Shown here one piece after another: positions 36,499-44,305 of a stretch of 55,034 nt of DNA. The notes under the pieces were generated by a model that saw only the letters and a program-made list of their open reading frames with translations, searched no databases and was not told where the DNA came from. The position numbers and the translations under genes are program-made. Source of the DNA: Micavibrio sp. UBA2705 (lineage in GTDB: Bacteria; Pseudomonadota; Alphaproteobacteria; Micavibrionales; Micavibrionaceae); assembly GCA_002354205.1 (NCBI GenBank), contig DELD01000024.1, positions 25,075 through 80,108 of the forward strand, read 5' to 3'. Position 1 is the first letter of the stretch. The number at the start of each line of letters is the position of its first letter.

Positions 36499-37155
36499 AT
36501 GAAATTCTTCGTAGATACCGCCGAGATAGACGACATTAAAGACATGGCCGCTACTGGCCTATTAGATGGCGTTACAACCAACCCATCATTAATCGCAAAA
36601 TCGGGCCGTAACTTTATTGAGCTTATTGGCGAGATTTGTGAAATTGTTGAAGGCCCAGTAAGCGCCGAAGTCGCCGCGACAGACTACCCAACAATGATTA
36701 AAGAAGCTGAAAAACTCGCGGCAATCGCCGATAACGTTGCTGTTAAAGTCCCCCTTACTGAAGCCGGCCTTAAAACCTGTAAAGCGATGAGCGATAACGG
36801 CACAATGGTTAATGTCACCTTATGTTTTTCTGCGGGTCAGGCCATTTTAGCGGCAAAAGCAGGCGCAGCGTTTATTTCACCTTTCGTTGGTCGTCTTGAT
36901 GATATTTGTTATGATGGCATGGATTTAATCGCCGATATTTGCCACATTTACAGCATGTACCCTGAATTTGAAACAGAAGTGCTAGTCGCATCCGTGCGCA
37001 ACCCGACCCATATTATCAATTCCGCTAAAATGGGCGCAGATGTTGTGACATGCCCTGCAAATGTGATTAAACAGCTTTATAAGCACCCACTGACCGATAA
37101 AGGCCTAGCCGCTTTTGTTGACGATTGGAAGAAAACAGGCCAGTCTATTTTATAG
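36499..37155 (+). CDS. fsa: Fructose-6-phosphate aldolase / transaldolase-like protein
   Basis: A 218-residue small transaldolase-family protein of the FSA/TalC class. The start MKFFVDTAEIDDIK, the TTNPSL motif (26-31) and Schiff-base Lys83 in VAVKVPLT are clear. FSAGQAILAAKAGAAFISPFVGRLDD and the C-terminal KMGADVVTCP segment are typical. Members split between fructose-6-phosphate aldolase and transaldolase activity; which applies here is not decidable. The ATG at 36499 is favoured over one at 36487 because an AAGGA lies at the right distance. It is monocistronic with its own terminator. Confidence 0.93.
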   Translation: MKFFVDTAEIDDIKDMAATGLLDGVTTNPSLIAKSGRNFIELIGEICEIVEGPVSAEVAATDYPTMIKEAEKLAAIADNVAVKVPLTEAGLKTCKAMSDNGTMVNVTLCFSAGQAILAAKAGAAFISPFVGRLDDICYDGMDLIADICHIYSMYPEFETEVLVASVRNPTHIINSAKMGADVVTCPANVIKQLYKHPLTDKGLAAFVDDWKKTGQSIL

Positions 37156-37181
37156 CCCCCTGCCCCATCATAACGATTTAT

Positions 37182-37213
37182 AAAAGCCGCTGCATTTAAG
37201 CGGCTTTTACTTT
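37182..37213 (+). terminator. Rho-independent terminator of fsa
   Basis: AAAAGCCGCT and AGCGGCTTTT form a perfect 10-base stem with a 7-base loop (37182-37208) and a T-rich tail, beginning 27 bases after the fsa stop. Confidence 0.85.
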
Positions 37214-37216
37214 ATC

Positions 37217-37245
37217 TTGCTTTTTAACATAAAACACGCTATAAG
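37217..37245 (+). promoter_or_regulatory. Promoter of small paralog 1
   Basis: TTGCTT (37217-37222) and TATAAG (37240-37245) lie 17 bases apart. The segment from 37228 to 37246 matches 16 of 19 bases with the region before small paralog 4 (38824-38842). The -35 and spacer also resemble the promoter of paralog 2. Confidence 0.5.
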
Positions 37246-37289
37246 GATGGGCATTCACGCTAAACTAGGTTTTTGAAGGAGCCGCAAAG

Positions 37290-37598
37290 ATGAAAGATAT
37301 CTTTAAAAAAGTAGCTAATGCACTGGATAACATGTTATTCACCATTCCTCGCCTGCAACTCAACACCGAACAAAAAAGCTACCTTGAAAGCAATGGCTAC
37401 AAAACAGTGCGCAGCCAAATGCCGCTTGTTGTGAGCCCTTATGCCATTGGCGTTCCGATGATTGAATACGACCATATATCAAAAAAAGATGGTTCAGATT
37501 TATCCAATCAGGAATATAAAGAGCTAGCCAAAAAACTTGAAACGATAGGCCAAGCACCAGATGCCCCGTCACCGCAGGCGCCGCAGCGTAAATTATAA
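37290..37598 (+). CDS. Small orphan paralog 1 (about 100-residue tandem family)
   Basis: First of four related small proteins in 37290-39179. The 102 residues show an amphipathic N-terminal helix (MKDIFKKVANALDNML), a domain with the family pattern LNTEQKSYLESNGYKTV...PLVVSPYAIGVPM...HISKKDGSDLSNQEYKELAKKL, and a Pro/Ala/Gln-rich tail. It is closest to paralog 2 (38073). There is no signal peptide or cysteine. An AAGGAG site lies 8 bases before the ATG and a bidirectional terminator follows. The function is unknown. Confidence 0.75.
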   Translation: MKDIFKKVANALDNMLFTIPRLQLNTEQKSYLESNGYKTVRSQMPLVVSPYAIGVPMIEYDHISKKDGSDLSNQEYKELAKKLETIGQAPDAPSPQAPQRKL

Positions 37599-37606
37599 GC
37601 ATAAAT

Positions 37607-37634
37607 AAAGCCGCCATATATGGGCGGCTTTTTT
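37607..37634 (+). terminator. Terminator after small paralog 1
   Basis: AAAGCCGCC (37607-37615) and GGCGGCTTT (37623-37631) form a 9-base stem with a 7-base loop and run into TTTTTT. The A-rich left side lets it also serve the convergent minus-strand gene ending at 37658. Confidence 0.88.
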
Positions 37635-37657
37635 ATTACAAAATTATCGCATATGCT

Positions 37658-37933
37658 TTATGGCTGCAATTTATGCATCTGCCCATTAATAACGGCTTGG
37701 GTAATGATATTCCAATGCGTTTCACTGCCGCCGGCGGCAGTGAAATCGCGCAGTAAATCTTGCGTTTTCTGTTGATGCGCTAACATCTCTGCATTTAACT
37801 GCGCCTGCGTCCAGTTCTCATCATCACAGCGCGCGGCCTTGTCCCAGAAATCCAATAAATTTTGTTGGATGTGCGGCGCGAAATCACGCACGTTTTGTGG
37901 AATTTTCGCCCATTCTTGTTTTAAGCTTTTCAT
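37658..37933 (-). CDS. Hypothetical helical protein, 91 residues
   Basis: A predicted all-helical soluble protein with many Gln, Asp and Trp residues (KQEWAKIPQNVRDFAPHIQQNLLDFWDKA). It is not recognised. The ATG at 37933 is chosen for its strong GGAGGA site ten bases upstream; longer in-frame starts at 37951 and 37987 have none. It lies inside the small-paralog array but on the opposite strand, and shares no visible similarity with the family. Confidence 0.6.
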   Translation of the reverse strand: MKSLKQEWAKIPQNVRDFAPHIQQNLLDFWDKAARCDDENWTQAQLNAEMLAHQQKTQDLLRDFTAAGGSETHWNIITQAVINGQMHKLQP

Positions 37934-38006
37934 GTTTTTTAGTCCTCCCATTTTTTCAAGACCATAGCAAAACCAATACACAAGCACAACTTTAAAGATA
38001 TTTCAC

Positions 38007-38035
38007 TTGCTTTAATACGTAAAACAGCATAAAAA
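38007..38035 (+). promoter_or_regulatory. Promoter of small paralogs 2 and 3
   Basis: TTGCTT (38007-38012) and TAAAAA (38030-38035) are 17 bases apart. The hexamer and the following TAAAACA stretch resemble the promoter of paralog 1, as expected after duplication of gene plus promoter. Confidence 0.4.
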
Positions 38036-38072
38036 GCAGTATATCGTCCATTTAACGCTTAAAGGAGCTGTT

Positions 38073-38390
38073 ATGAACGGCATCGCAAAACTATTTAACT
38101 GGGTTGCACAGCATTGCAACAAAAACGCACTCTTCCCCAAAGAATGGGTTCTTGAAGAGAGCGAGAAAAACCATTTAAAATCACAAGGATACAAAGTTAC
38201 CGACATAAAAAAACCAGTTGTCGTACCGCATTACGCCATGCCGCCAATGGGCATATATGTCGTCCAGCACATCACAAAAGCGAATGGCGAAAAGCTTAGC
38301 GACGCAGAGACCAAAAATGTTGAAGATACACTCAGCGCATTACGTGAATGCAAGCCCCCATCAGCGCCGCCGCAAAAGCCTGAGCAGTAA
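38073..38390 (+). CDS. Small orphan paralog 2
   Basis: The 105-residue product has an amphipathic N-terminal helix (MNGIAKLFNWVAQHC) and the family core LEESEKNHLKSQGYKV...PVVVPHYAMPPMGIYVVQHITKANGEKLSDAETKNVEDTL, ending in a Pro-rich tail (KPPSAPPQKPEQ). It shares the SxGYK, PxVVxxYA and ITKxxGxxLS positions with paralog 1. An AAAGGAG site lies five bases before the ATG. Paralog 3 follows after 15 bases, so the two form an operon. The function is unknown. Confidence 0.75.
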   Translation: MNGIAKLFNWVAQHCNKNALFPKEWVLEESEKNHLKSQGYKVTDIKKPVVVPHYAMPPMGIYVVQHITKANGEKLSDAETKNVEDTLSALRECKPPSAPPQKPEQ

Positions 38391-38405
38391 AGAGGACATA
38401 ATATA

Positions 38406-38732
38406 ATGAATATCAAAGACAGCCTCAAAACCGCGTGGAATAAAGTCCGTGATTTTCTTAACAATGAAGATCATGACCATAGCGTCTTTTACCTTTCACG
38501 CGACGAAGCAAAAACTTTGCGCGCAGATTATAGCCTGTTTCAAAAACACATCTTCATGGTGAATCGCTACGCTGCAGGCGCATGTCATTCCGTACCGACA
38601 TGTAATTACAAAATCAGCCACCTTGATGGCAGCGCACTAAGCGCAGAACAAATCACCGCATTAGAAGAAAAACTAACGCAAATGCGCAGCTTTCAAAATA
38701 GCGCTTCGCATAATCCACGCTTAGACGTATAG
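38406..38732 (+). CDS. Small orphan paralog 3
   Basis: The 108-residue product starts with an amphipathic helix (MNIKDSLKTAWNKVRDFLNNED). The family core follows: FYLSRDEAKTLRADYSLFQ ... NYKISHLDGSALSAEQITALEEKL. It is closest to paralog 4: both have NED/GED-H-(D/N)-(H/N)-(S/A)-(V/L)-F after the helix and (I)xHL(D/N)GSxLS near the end. An AGAGGAC site precedes the ATG, and a strong terminator follows. No function can be assigned. Confidence 0.75.
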   Translation: MNIKDSLKTAWNKVRDFLNNEDHDHSVFYLSRDEAKTLRADYSLFQKHIFMVNRYAAGACHSVPTCNYKISHLDGSALSAEQITALEEKLTQMRSFQNSASHNPRLDV

Positions 38733-38748
38733 ATATCTGAACTTGATA

Positions 38749-38775
38749 AAAAAACGCCTATTTCGGGCGTTTTTT
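38749..38775 (+). terminator. Terminator after small paralog 3
   Basis: AAAAAACGCC (38749-38758) pairs perfectly with GGCGTTTTTT (38766-38775) across a 7-base loop, ending in six T residues. Confidence 0.9.
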
Positions 38776-38855
38776 ACTTGCGCCGCCATAGCTTCACCCC
38801 TTAAATGCGCATCAAAAGATAAGCATAAAATATGCAATAAGGGGAGAAGATCAAA

Positions 38856-39179
38856 ATGACTGGCAAAAAAAACGGTATCGCGAAGATATGGCAAGACATT
38901 GCCGCATACTTCACTGGTGAAGACCATAACAACGCTCTGTTTCACTTAAATCAAAAGCAATATGATATTTTACAGCATGAATATACGCTCGATCAGCATT
39001 ACGAGTACGTCTATACGCTGCAAGTTAAAGGCGGCGTTGCCATGCCAACAGAAAATTACTACATCTGCCACCTTAATGGCAGCAAACTAAGCCCCGATGA
39101 TATACTATGCGTTGAAGCAAAATGCGCCGCGATTAAAGACGGTCATTATATAGCGCCCTTAGCACCGCCGCGCCCGTAA
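38856..39179 (+). CDS. Small orphan paralog 4
   Basis: The 107-residue product has a basic, amphipathic N-terminal helix (MTGKKNGIAKIWQDIAAYFTGED). The family core follows: LFHLNQKQYDILQHEYTLDQHYEYVYTL ... NYYICHLNGSKLSPDDILCVEAK. A Pro-rich tail ends PPRP. GGGGAGAAG lies before the ATG, and the upstream box CATAAAA..GC.ATAAGG is shared with paralog 1. It has its own transcription unit after the paralog 3 terminator. Confidence 0.75.
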   Translation: MTGKKNGIAKIWQDIAAYFTGEDHNNALFHLNQKQYDILQHEYTLDQHYEYVYTLQVKGGVAMPTENYYICHLNGSKLSPDDILCVEAKCAAIKDGHYIAPLAPPRP

Positions 39180-39247
39180 ACACACTCGCTCAGGACATGC
39201 TTTTAAAAGAATAGGGTAATTTTTATATTGCGCAAAAGACTGAGACC

Positions 39248-39322
39248 ATGCACAATATAGAGGTATTCATCACGCAATACAGCCCCCTTGAATCCCCTTC
39301 CCGCAAAGAAGCAATACCATGA
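39248..39322 (+). CDS. Possible 24-codon leader peptide before the DUF484 gene
   Basis: An ATG at 39248 opens a 24-codon frame (MHNIEVFITQYSPLESPSRK...) whose TGA overlaps the DUF484 ATG as ATGA. That coupling geometry is the main support. The upstream ribosome site is poor (CTGAGACC), so this may be chance. It would be a coupling leader, not a functional protein. Confidence 0.2.
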   Translation: MHNIEVFITQYSPLESPSRKEAIP

Positions 39323-40005
39323 GCGAACAGCAGTTAAACCAAACAGATATTCTCAACTGGCTAAAAGCAAATCCCGATTTTTTGGAAGATTGCCCCGAAG
39401 CCGCTGATGCCCTTTTGCCGCCAAAGGTTAAAAAGACGCGTGGCATTGCTGATTTCCAATCCTATATGGTTGATCGCCTAAAAGCCGACAAAGAAATGGT
39501 GCTGGAAACCACGCGCGAGATTGTCGAAAATGCGCGCAGCAATATGAATAACCAGACCCGCGTTCAAATGGCCGTTCTGCATATTTTAGAAGCACAAAGC
39601 TTTGAAGAGTTTATTTCAAGCGTGACGATGGATTTAACCGCCATGCTTGATGTCGATATCACCGCGCTGTTGGTTGAAACCGAAGGCAAGACGATCCCCC
39701 ATGTGCAAACCCCCGGCTTAAAAATGGTGCCAGAAGGTACAATTGACCAATGGATGGAAGATCGCCCCGCGCTTTTACAGGCTGACATTTCAGGGCTTGA
39801 AGCCATATATGGCAGCGGCGCGAATTTAGTACGCTCTCAGGCGCTTATCCGCATTGATGTCTCTTTAGACATGCCCCCTGCGCTGCTTTGTTTTGGCTCG
39901 CGCAATGCGCTTACATTTGAAGACGGACAAGGCATTGAGCAAATATCATTCCTCGCCCGCGTTATTGAACGCTGCATACGCTTATGGCTGAGCGTCCCCG
40001 ATTAA
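39319..40005 (+). CDS. DUF484 (GAF-like) family protein
   Basis: The 228-residue product has the DUF484 N-terminal motif DILNWLKANPDFLEDCPE, then a coiled-coil helix and a GAF-like domain (about 85-225). DUF484 genes are frequent neighbours of xerC in Proteobacteria, as here (xerC starts 17 bases later), but the biochemical role is not established. The domain composition suggests ligand-sensing or structural function in the cytoplasm. Confidence 0.88.
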   Translation: MSEQQLNQTDILNWLKANPDFLEDCPEAADALLPPKVKKTRGIADFQSYMVDRLKADKEMVLETTREIVENARSNMNNQTRVQMAVLHILEAQSFEEFISSVTMDLTAMLDVDITALLVETEGKTIPHVQTPGLKMVPEGTIDQWMEDRPALLQADISGLEAIYGSGANLVRSQALIRIDVSLDMPPALLCFGSRNALTFEDGQGIEQISFLARVIERCIRLWLSVPD

Positions 40006-40021
40006 CATATAGGCGCTTTAG

Positions 40022-40981
40022 ATGACAAAGAATAACACGCCGAAACTTGACCCTTTATTAAACGTCACCGCGGATGATTTATACAAAACCATCCATGATT
40101 GGTATGACGTGCTGCGCTATGAGCGCCATGTTTCTGAACATACTTTGCGCGCCTACCAAAAAGACATTAAAAACTTCGTGACTTTTCTCGCGAAATATTA
40201 CGGCGCGGCGCTATCCGTCGGCATGGTGTCTGACAGCGACATTACAGCGCTGCGTGCTTGGCTTGCAGGGCTGACAATAGATGGTGAGCAAAGCGCCTCT
40301 AGCCGTGCGCGCGCGCTTTCAGCCGTGCGGCGCTTTATTGATTGGATGGATAAACAAGGCATTGCACATAACCCTTATATCAAAGCTATTCGCGCGCCCA
40401 AGCAAGGGCGCAAACTGCCGCGCCCGATTAGCGCAGAACGCATTTTTGAACTGCTTAATGATTACGACAGCGCCAATTGGATTGATTGCCGTGATAAGGC
40501 ATTATTCACCCTGCTTTATGGCACGGGGCTACGTATACAAGAAGCATTATCGCTTAATATTGAAGACTGGCCACAAGGTTCAGAGAAAGACTTCCTCACC
40601 ATAAAAGGTAAAGGCAAGAAAGAACGCCGCGTACCCATTTTGGCGGAAGTCCATAGCGCAATGTTAGAATGCATAGAAACTACCCCTTATGCCCAAACGC
40701 CTGATCGCCCGATATTTCTTGGTGTGCGCGGTGGGCGCTTACATCAAGGTGTGGCGCAAAAACATCTGCGTAATATCCGCGCAGTCTTCGGCCTGCCTGA
40801 AAGCGCCACGCCGCACGCCTTACGTCACAGCTTCGCCACACATTTGTTAGAAAAAGGCGCAAATTTACGCCAAGTGCAAGAATTACTGGGCCATAGCTCG
40901 CTCAGCACAACGCAGCGTTATACCGATGTTGATAATGCGAAACTGATGGAAGTCTATAAAGACTGTCATCCACGCGCTTAG
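40022..40981 (+). CDS. xerC: Tyrosine recombinase XerC
   Basis: XerC with XerD resolves chromosome dimers at dif during division. The 319 residues comprise the N-terminal SAM-like core-binding domain (about 15-115) and the catalytic domain. The latter has Arg171 (GTGLRIQEAL), Lys197 (KGKGKKERRVP), His265 and Arg268 (PHALRHSFATHLL), His291 (LGHSSLSTTQ) and nucleophile Tyr300. It is chromosomal, next to DUF484, and not an integrase of a mobile element. There is no terminator before the convergent neighbour 17 bases away. Confidence 0.93.
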   Translation: MTKNNTPKLDPLLNVTADDLYKTIHDWYDVLRYERHVSEHTLRAYQKDIKNFVTFLAKYYGAALSVGMVSDSDITALRAWLAGLTIDGEQSASSRARALSAVRRFIDWMDKQGIAHNPYIKAIRAPKQGRKLPRPISAERIFELLNDYDSANWIDCRDKALFTLLYGTGLRIQEALSLNIEDWPQGSEKDFLTIKGKGKKERRVPILAEVHSAMLECIETTPYAQTPDRPIFLGVRGGRLHQGVAQKHLRNIRAVFGLPESATPHALRHSFATHLLEKGANLRQVQELLGHSSLSTTQRYTDVDNAKLMEVYKDCHPRA

Positions 40982-40998
40982 GCGGCGTAAATACAGGG

Positions 40999-41442
40999 CT
41001 ATTTTATTGGTGCCAGTTCTGGCGTTTTAATATTTTGAGCAGGCACACCCAAAGTCTTTTCTTCAGCCTCCTTATGCTTAAGCTGGGCAACGGGCGTGAT
41101 TTGTTGGTATGTTTTTGCTCCGAGGGTCGCCACAAAAATCATTTCACTGTAATCATTATGAAAGACCTTAGAAACATCGACACCAATGCTCTGCATCTTT
41201 TCTATAAAAGCTGCTGTTGCAGGCATTTGACTTATAACATCATCGGTCGCTGAGCGCTTACCGATATGCACCTCAAACCTACCATGCCGCATAATGCCTG
41301 ATAACATTTTATCATTAAAAACAATAGACTGATAAAAACCCTCTAGCTGGTCATTGCATTCCTTTGCCACAGCCATAAACTTTGCCTGCAATGCATCTGT
41401 ATCCTTTACCGCAATCTTCGTTTTTTCTTTATTATTAAACAT
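40999..41442 (-). CDS. Hypothetical protein, 147 residues
   Basis: Not recognised. A soluble alpha/beta protein without signal peptide: a Lys-rich N-terminus, a helix with CNDQLEGFYQ, then HGRFEVHIGKRSATDDVI and a helix to about residue 95. A strand (DYSEMIFVATLGAK) follows, and the polar tail ends TPELAPIK. GGGGAGAG precedes the ATG. It is 24 bases downstream of the isomerase-like gene on the same strand, so the three minus-strand genes to 42201 may share a transcript. Confidence 0.6.
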   Translation of the reverse strand: MFNNKEKTKIAVKDTDALQAKFMAVAKECNDQLEGFYQSIVFNDKMLSGIMRHGRFEVHIGKRSATDDVISQMPATAAFIEKMQSIGVDVSKVFHNDYSEMIFVATLGAKTYQQITPVAQLKHKEAEEKTLGVPAQNIKTPELAPIK

Positions 41443-41466
41443 TATTGTCTCTCCCCTACCCTGTAT

Positions 41467-41796
41467 TTACAAATAATATGTATCTTTATTCATATCCCGA
41501 ATTTCTAAGGTGACGGCGCAGCCTGCGGGTGCGGTGCGTTTCATTAAATTATGCAGCGGGTCGCCATATGATTTCTTTGTCGTAAGGTCGCGGCCTTCTA
41601 AAATCAACAACGTCGCATGCATCATTAAGCCATTCGCGCCCGTTTCACCGACTAAATTATGATTCACCGCGATGCCGCGCGTTTTAATGCGTATTTTATC
41701 AATGCCTGCGCTCGCTAAGCTTTCATGCATAGCTTTAAGTAATTGTGGTATTTGGTCATCAAGTTGTTTTGAATATTCAACGATTATATGCGGCAT
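41467..41796 (-). CDS. 5-carboxymethyl-2-hydroxymuconate isomerase-like (tautomerase superfamily)
   Basis: The 109-residue product begins MPHIIVEYSKQL. Pro2, exposed after Met removal, is the catalytic base of the tautomerase superfamily, and the PHIIVEYS start is typical of CHMI/HpaF-type isomerases of homoprotocatechuate breakdown. The HATLLILEGR stretch and C-terminal TLEIRDMN also fit. No other aromatic-degradation gene is nearby, so the in vivo substrate may differ. An AGGATC site precedes the ATG. Confidence 0.8.
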   Translation of the reverse strand: MPHIIVEYSKQLDDQIPQLLKAMHESLASAGIDKIRIKTRGIAVNHNLVGETGANGLMMHATLLILEGRDLTTKKSYGDPLHNLMKRTAPAGCAVTLEIRDMNKDTYYL

Positions 41797-41844
41797 TTTC
41801 GATCCTAACCCTTTTTCTGGTACTTTTGAACTTGCAGTGAAGTT

Positions 41845-42201
41845 TTATTTGTTTGGGTTAGGACCGTCAATGTTTATTGCAGGTTTAATCTCCTGCTTTT
41901 TATCGCTTTGCTTTTCTTCAATAAATTCTATTTGTCCTGTCGCCGCATTAAATGTCGCAGCAGGTTTTAAATCTGCGACATTAAAGGTTACGCCATCAGG
42001 GTAAATTGTGATTTCTTCATCGCTATCAAAATGTATCACACCTTGAATTTCTGGCTTTTCATTTGGCTGATCAAGCACAACATCATCAGGGTCAAAATAT
42101 ATTGGTCCTTGCAGCGGGGTATCTTGCCCGCTATTGCTTTCATCCTCAGCGATAAATTCGGCATCTTTTGGGAATATGATTTGCTTTTTTAAATCTGCCA
42201 T
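41845..42201 (-). CDS. Acidic orphan with short strand repeats, 118 residues
   Basis: Not recognised. The protein is strongly acidic and carries three similar segments: IIFPKDAEFI (8-17), PIYFDPDDVVLD (33-44) and VIHFDSDEEITIYPDG (55-70), suggesting a small repeated beta unit. A further TFN pair follows and the tail is Lys/Asn/Pro-rich (ending PNPNK). There is no signal peptide. AAGGATA lies before the ATG. It lies 48 bases upstream of the isomerase-like gene on the same strand. Confidence 0.65.
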   Translation of the reverse strand: MADLKKQIIFPKDAEFIAEDESNSGQDTPLQGPIYFDPDDVVLDQPNEKPEIQGVIHFDSDEEITIYPDGVTFNVADLKPAATFNAATGQIEFIEEKQSDKKQEIKPAINIDGPNPNK

Positions 42202-42323
42202 AACACATTATCCTTACACTGTTTTCATGCGTATCAACATTCGCGCATACAGCAATTTACGTAACCGCGCCACTCATGTCAAGCAATATGTCAAATACAC
42301 TGCGCTTTTTACAACTTCATATC

Positions 42324-42352
42324 TTGCCTTTCGTAACATTTATATATATGTT
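42324..42352 (+). promoter_or_regulatory. Candidate lepA promoter
   Basis: TTGCCT (42324-42329) and TATGTT (42347-42352) are 17 bases apart and would start transcription about 40 bases before lepA. The rest of the 198-base gap holds nothing I recognise. Confidence 0.3.
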
Positions 42353-42399
42353 CACAATTCCAATATTAACACCTTGAGCATAGAGTTTTTAAGCCGATC

Positions 42400-44220
42400 A
42401 TGAGTAACGAAACGCATAAATTAGAACATATCCGAAATTTCGCGATTATCGCGCATATTGACCATGGTAAATCGACCTTGGCTGACCGTCTTATACAAAC
42501 ATGTGGCGGCGTTGAAGAACGTGACCTTGAAGAACAAATGCTTGATAACATGGATATTGAGCGCGAGCGCGGCATTACCATTAAAGCGCAAACTATTCGC
42601 CTGATGTATACGGCGAAAGACGGCATCGAATATCAACTTAATTTAATGGACACACCTGGCCATGTCGACTTTGCTTATGAAGTATCACGCTCTCTTGCTG
42701 CATGTGAGGGCTCAATATTAGTTGTCGATTCAACACAAGGCGTAGAAGCACAGACGCTTGCAAATGTCTATCAAGCGCTTGATAACGATCATGAAATCGT
42801 TACAGCCATTAATAAAATTGACTTACCTGCATCTGACCCAGAAGCGGTCAAAACAGAAGTTGAAGACGTCATCGGGCTTGATTGTTCTGATGCCATTGAA
42901 TGTTCGGGAAAAAGCGGCATCGGCATTGATAATCTGTTGGAAGCTATTGTTACTAAACTGCCCTGCCCGCCAGTAGGCGATGGTGACGAGCCCACACGCG
43001 CTTTATTAGTTGATAGTTGGTATGACTCCTATTTGGGCGTGGTTATCTTGGTGCGCGTCGAACATGGCTTCTTGCGTAAAGGTCAAAAGGTTCTGTTCAT
43101 GAACTCTGCCGCAGAGCGCATCGTTGACCGCGTTGGTGTATTTACGCCAAAGCCGTTAATTACCGATATACTCGGCCCTGGCGAAATGGGCTTTATTACC
43201 GCAGGCATTAAAGAAATTTCAGAAACCCAAGTTGGTGATACGATTACCGATTTGAAACGCCCTTGCGAAAGCGCTATGGAGGGCTTTAAACCATCCATCC
43301 CGATGGTTTTTTGTTCGCTCTTCCCTGTTGATACATCGGAATTTGACAAATTGCGCGATTCACTTGGCCGCCTTGCGCTAAATGATGCATCGCTGCATTA
43401 TGAAATGGAAAGCTCGCAGGCCCTTGGTCTTGGTTTCCGCTGCGGCTTCCTTGGCCTATTGCATATGGAGATTATTCAAGAACGCCTAGAGCGTGAATTT
43501 GATTTAGACTTAATCCCGACCGCGCCGAGCGTTGTATATCATATTCACATGAATGATGGCACAGTTGAAGAATTATATAATCCTGCTGACTTACCCGATG
43601 TTGTCAAAATTGACCATATTGAAGAGCCGTGGATTAAAGCCACCATCATGACGCCCGATGAGCATCTGGGCAGCTTATTACAGCTTTGCCAAGAACGCCG
43701 CGGGGAGCAGCTTGACCTCACCTATGCTGGCGACCGTGCGATGCTTGTGTATAAATTACCGCTTAACGAAGTTGTTTTTGACTTTTATGACCGCCTCAAA
43801 TCTATCTCGCGCGGTTACGCGTCATTTGACTATGAGCTTGCAGGCTATGCGACAAACGACCTTGTGAAAATGGAAATCCGCGTCAACCAAGAGCCTGTTG
43901 ATGCGCTATCAATGATCGTTCACCGCTCCGCCACGGAAACACGCGGGCGCGCTTTGTGTAAGCGCCTTAAAGAACTTATACCGCGCCAGATGTTCAAAAT
44001 TGCCATTCAAGCGGCAATTGGCGGTAAAATTATTGCCGCAGAACATTTAAGTGCAATGCGTAAAGACGTTACCGCAAAATGTTATGGCGGTGATGTGAGC
44101 CGTAAGCGTAAATTGCTTGATAAGCAGAAAAAAGGTAAGAAGAAAATGCGCGAATACGGCAACGTCCAAATTCCGCAAAGCGCCTTTATCAATGCGCTCA
44201 AAATGGGTGATGACGGTTAA
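42400..44220 (+). CDS. lepA: Elongation factor 4 (LepA)
   Basis: LepA is a ribosome-associated translational GTPase that can back-translocate ribosomes and affects ribosome assembly. The 606 residues show G1 AHIDHGKST (about 18-26), the RGITIKAQTIR switch, G3 DTPGHVDF, G4 NKIDLP, and the LepA-specific C-terminal domain. That domain has RLKELIPRQMFKIAIQAAIGGKIIA and DVTAKCYGGDVSRKRKLLDKQKKGKKKMR. No clear ribosome site precedes the ATG. It is monocistronic. Confidence 0.97.
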   Translation: MSNETHKLEHIRNFAIIAHIDHGKSTLADRLIQTCGGVEERDLEEQMLDNMDIERERGITIKAQTIRLMYTAKDGIEYQLNLMDTPGHVDFAYEVSRSLAACEGSILVVDSTQGVEAQTLANVYQALDNDHEIVTAINKIDLPASDPEAVKTEVEDVIGLDCSDAIECSGKSGIGIDNLLEAIVTKLPCPPVGDGDEPTRALLVDSWYDSYLGVVILVRVEHGFLRKGQKVLFMNSAAERIVDRVGVFTPKPLITDILGPGEMGFITAGIKEISETQVGDTITDLKRPCESAMEGFKPSIPMVFCSLFPVDTSEFDKLRDSLGRLALNDASLHYEMESSQALGLGFRCGFLGLLHMEIIQERLEREFDLDLIPTAPSVVYHIHMNDGTVEELYNPADLPDVVKIDHIEEPWIKATIMTPDEHLGSLLQLCQERRGEQLDLTYAGDRAMLVYKLPLNEVVFDFYDRLKSISRGYASFDYELAGYATNDLVKMEIRVNQEPVDALSMIVHRSATETRGRALCKRLKELIPRQMFKIAIQAAIGGKIIAAEHLSAMRKDVTAKCYGGDVSRKRKLLDKQKKGKKKMREYGNVQIPQSAFINALKMGDDG

Positions 44221-44253
44221 CGCCATGCGCACACCCCTACGCAAGACGAAGAG

Positions 44254-44283
44254 TTCAAGGCATAAAGCAATTTATGCCTTGAA
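44254..44283 (+). terminator. Long hairpin with GCAA tetraloop after lepA
   Basis: TTCAAGGCATAAA and TTTATGCCTTGAA form a perfect 13-base stem closed by the GNRA-type loop GCAA. It lies between convergent genes, 34 bases after the lepA stop. No T-run follows on either strand, so it may protect or process mRNA ends rather than end transcription by itself. Confidence 0.5.
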
Positions 44284-44305
44284 ACATATGTGAAGCGGAA
44301 AACCT

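Noticed and set aside
40022..40981. The tyrosine recombinase as a sign of an integrated element
   Set aside because: It has the XerC domain layout and sits next to DUF484 as in ordinary chromosomes; no att-like repeats or tRNA nearby.
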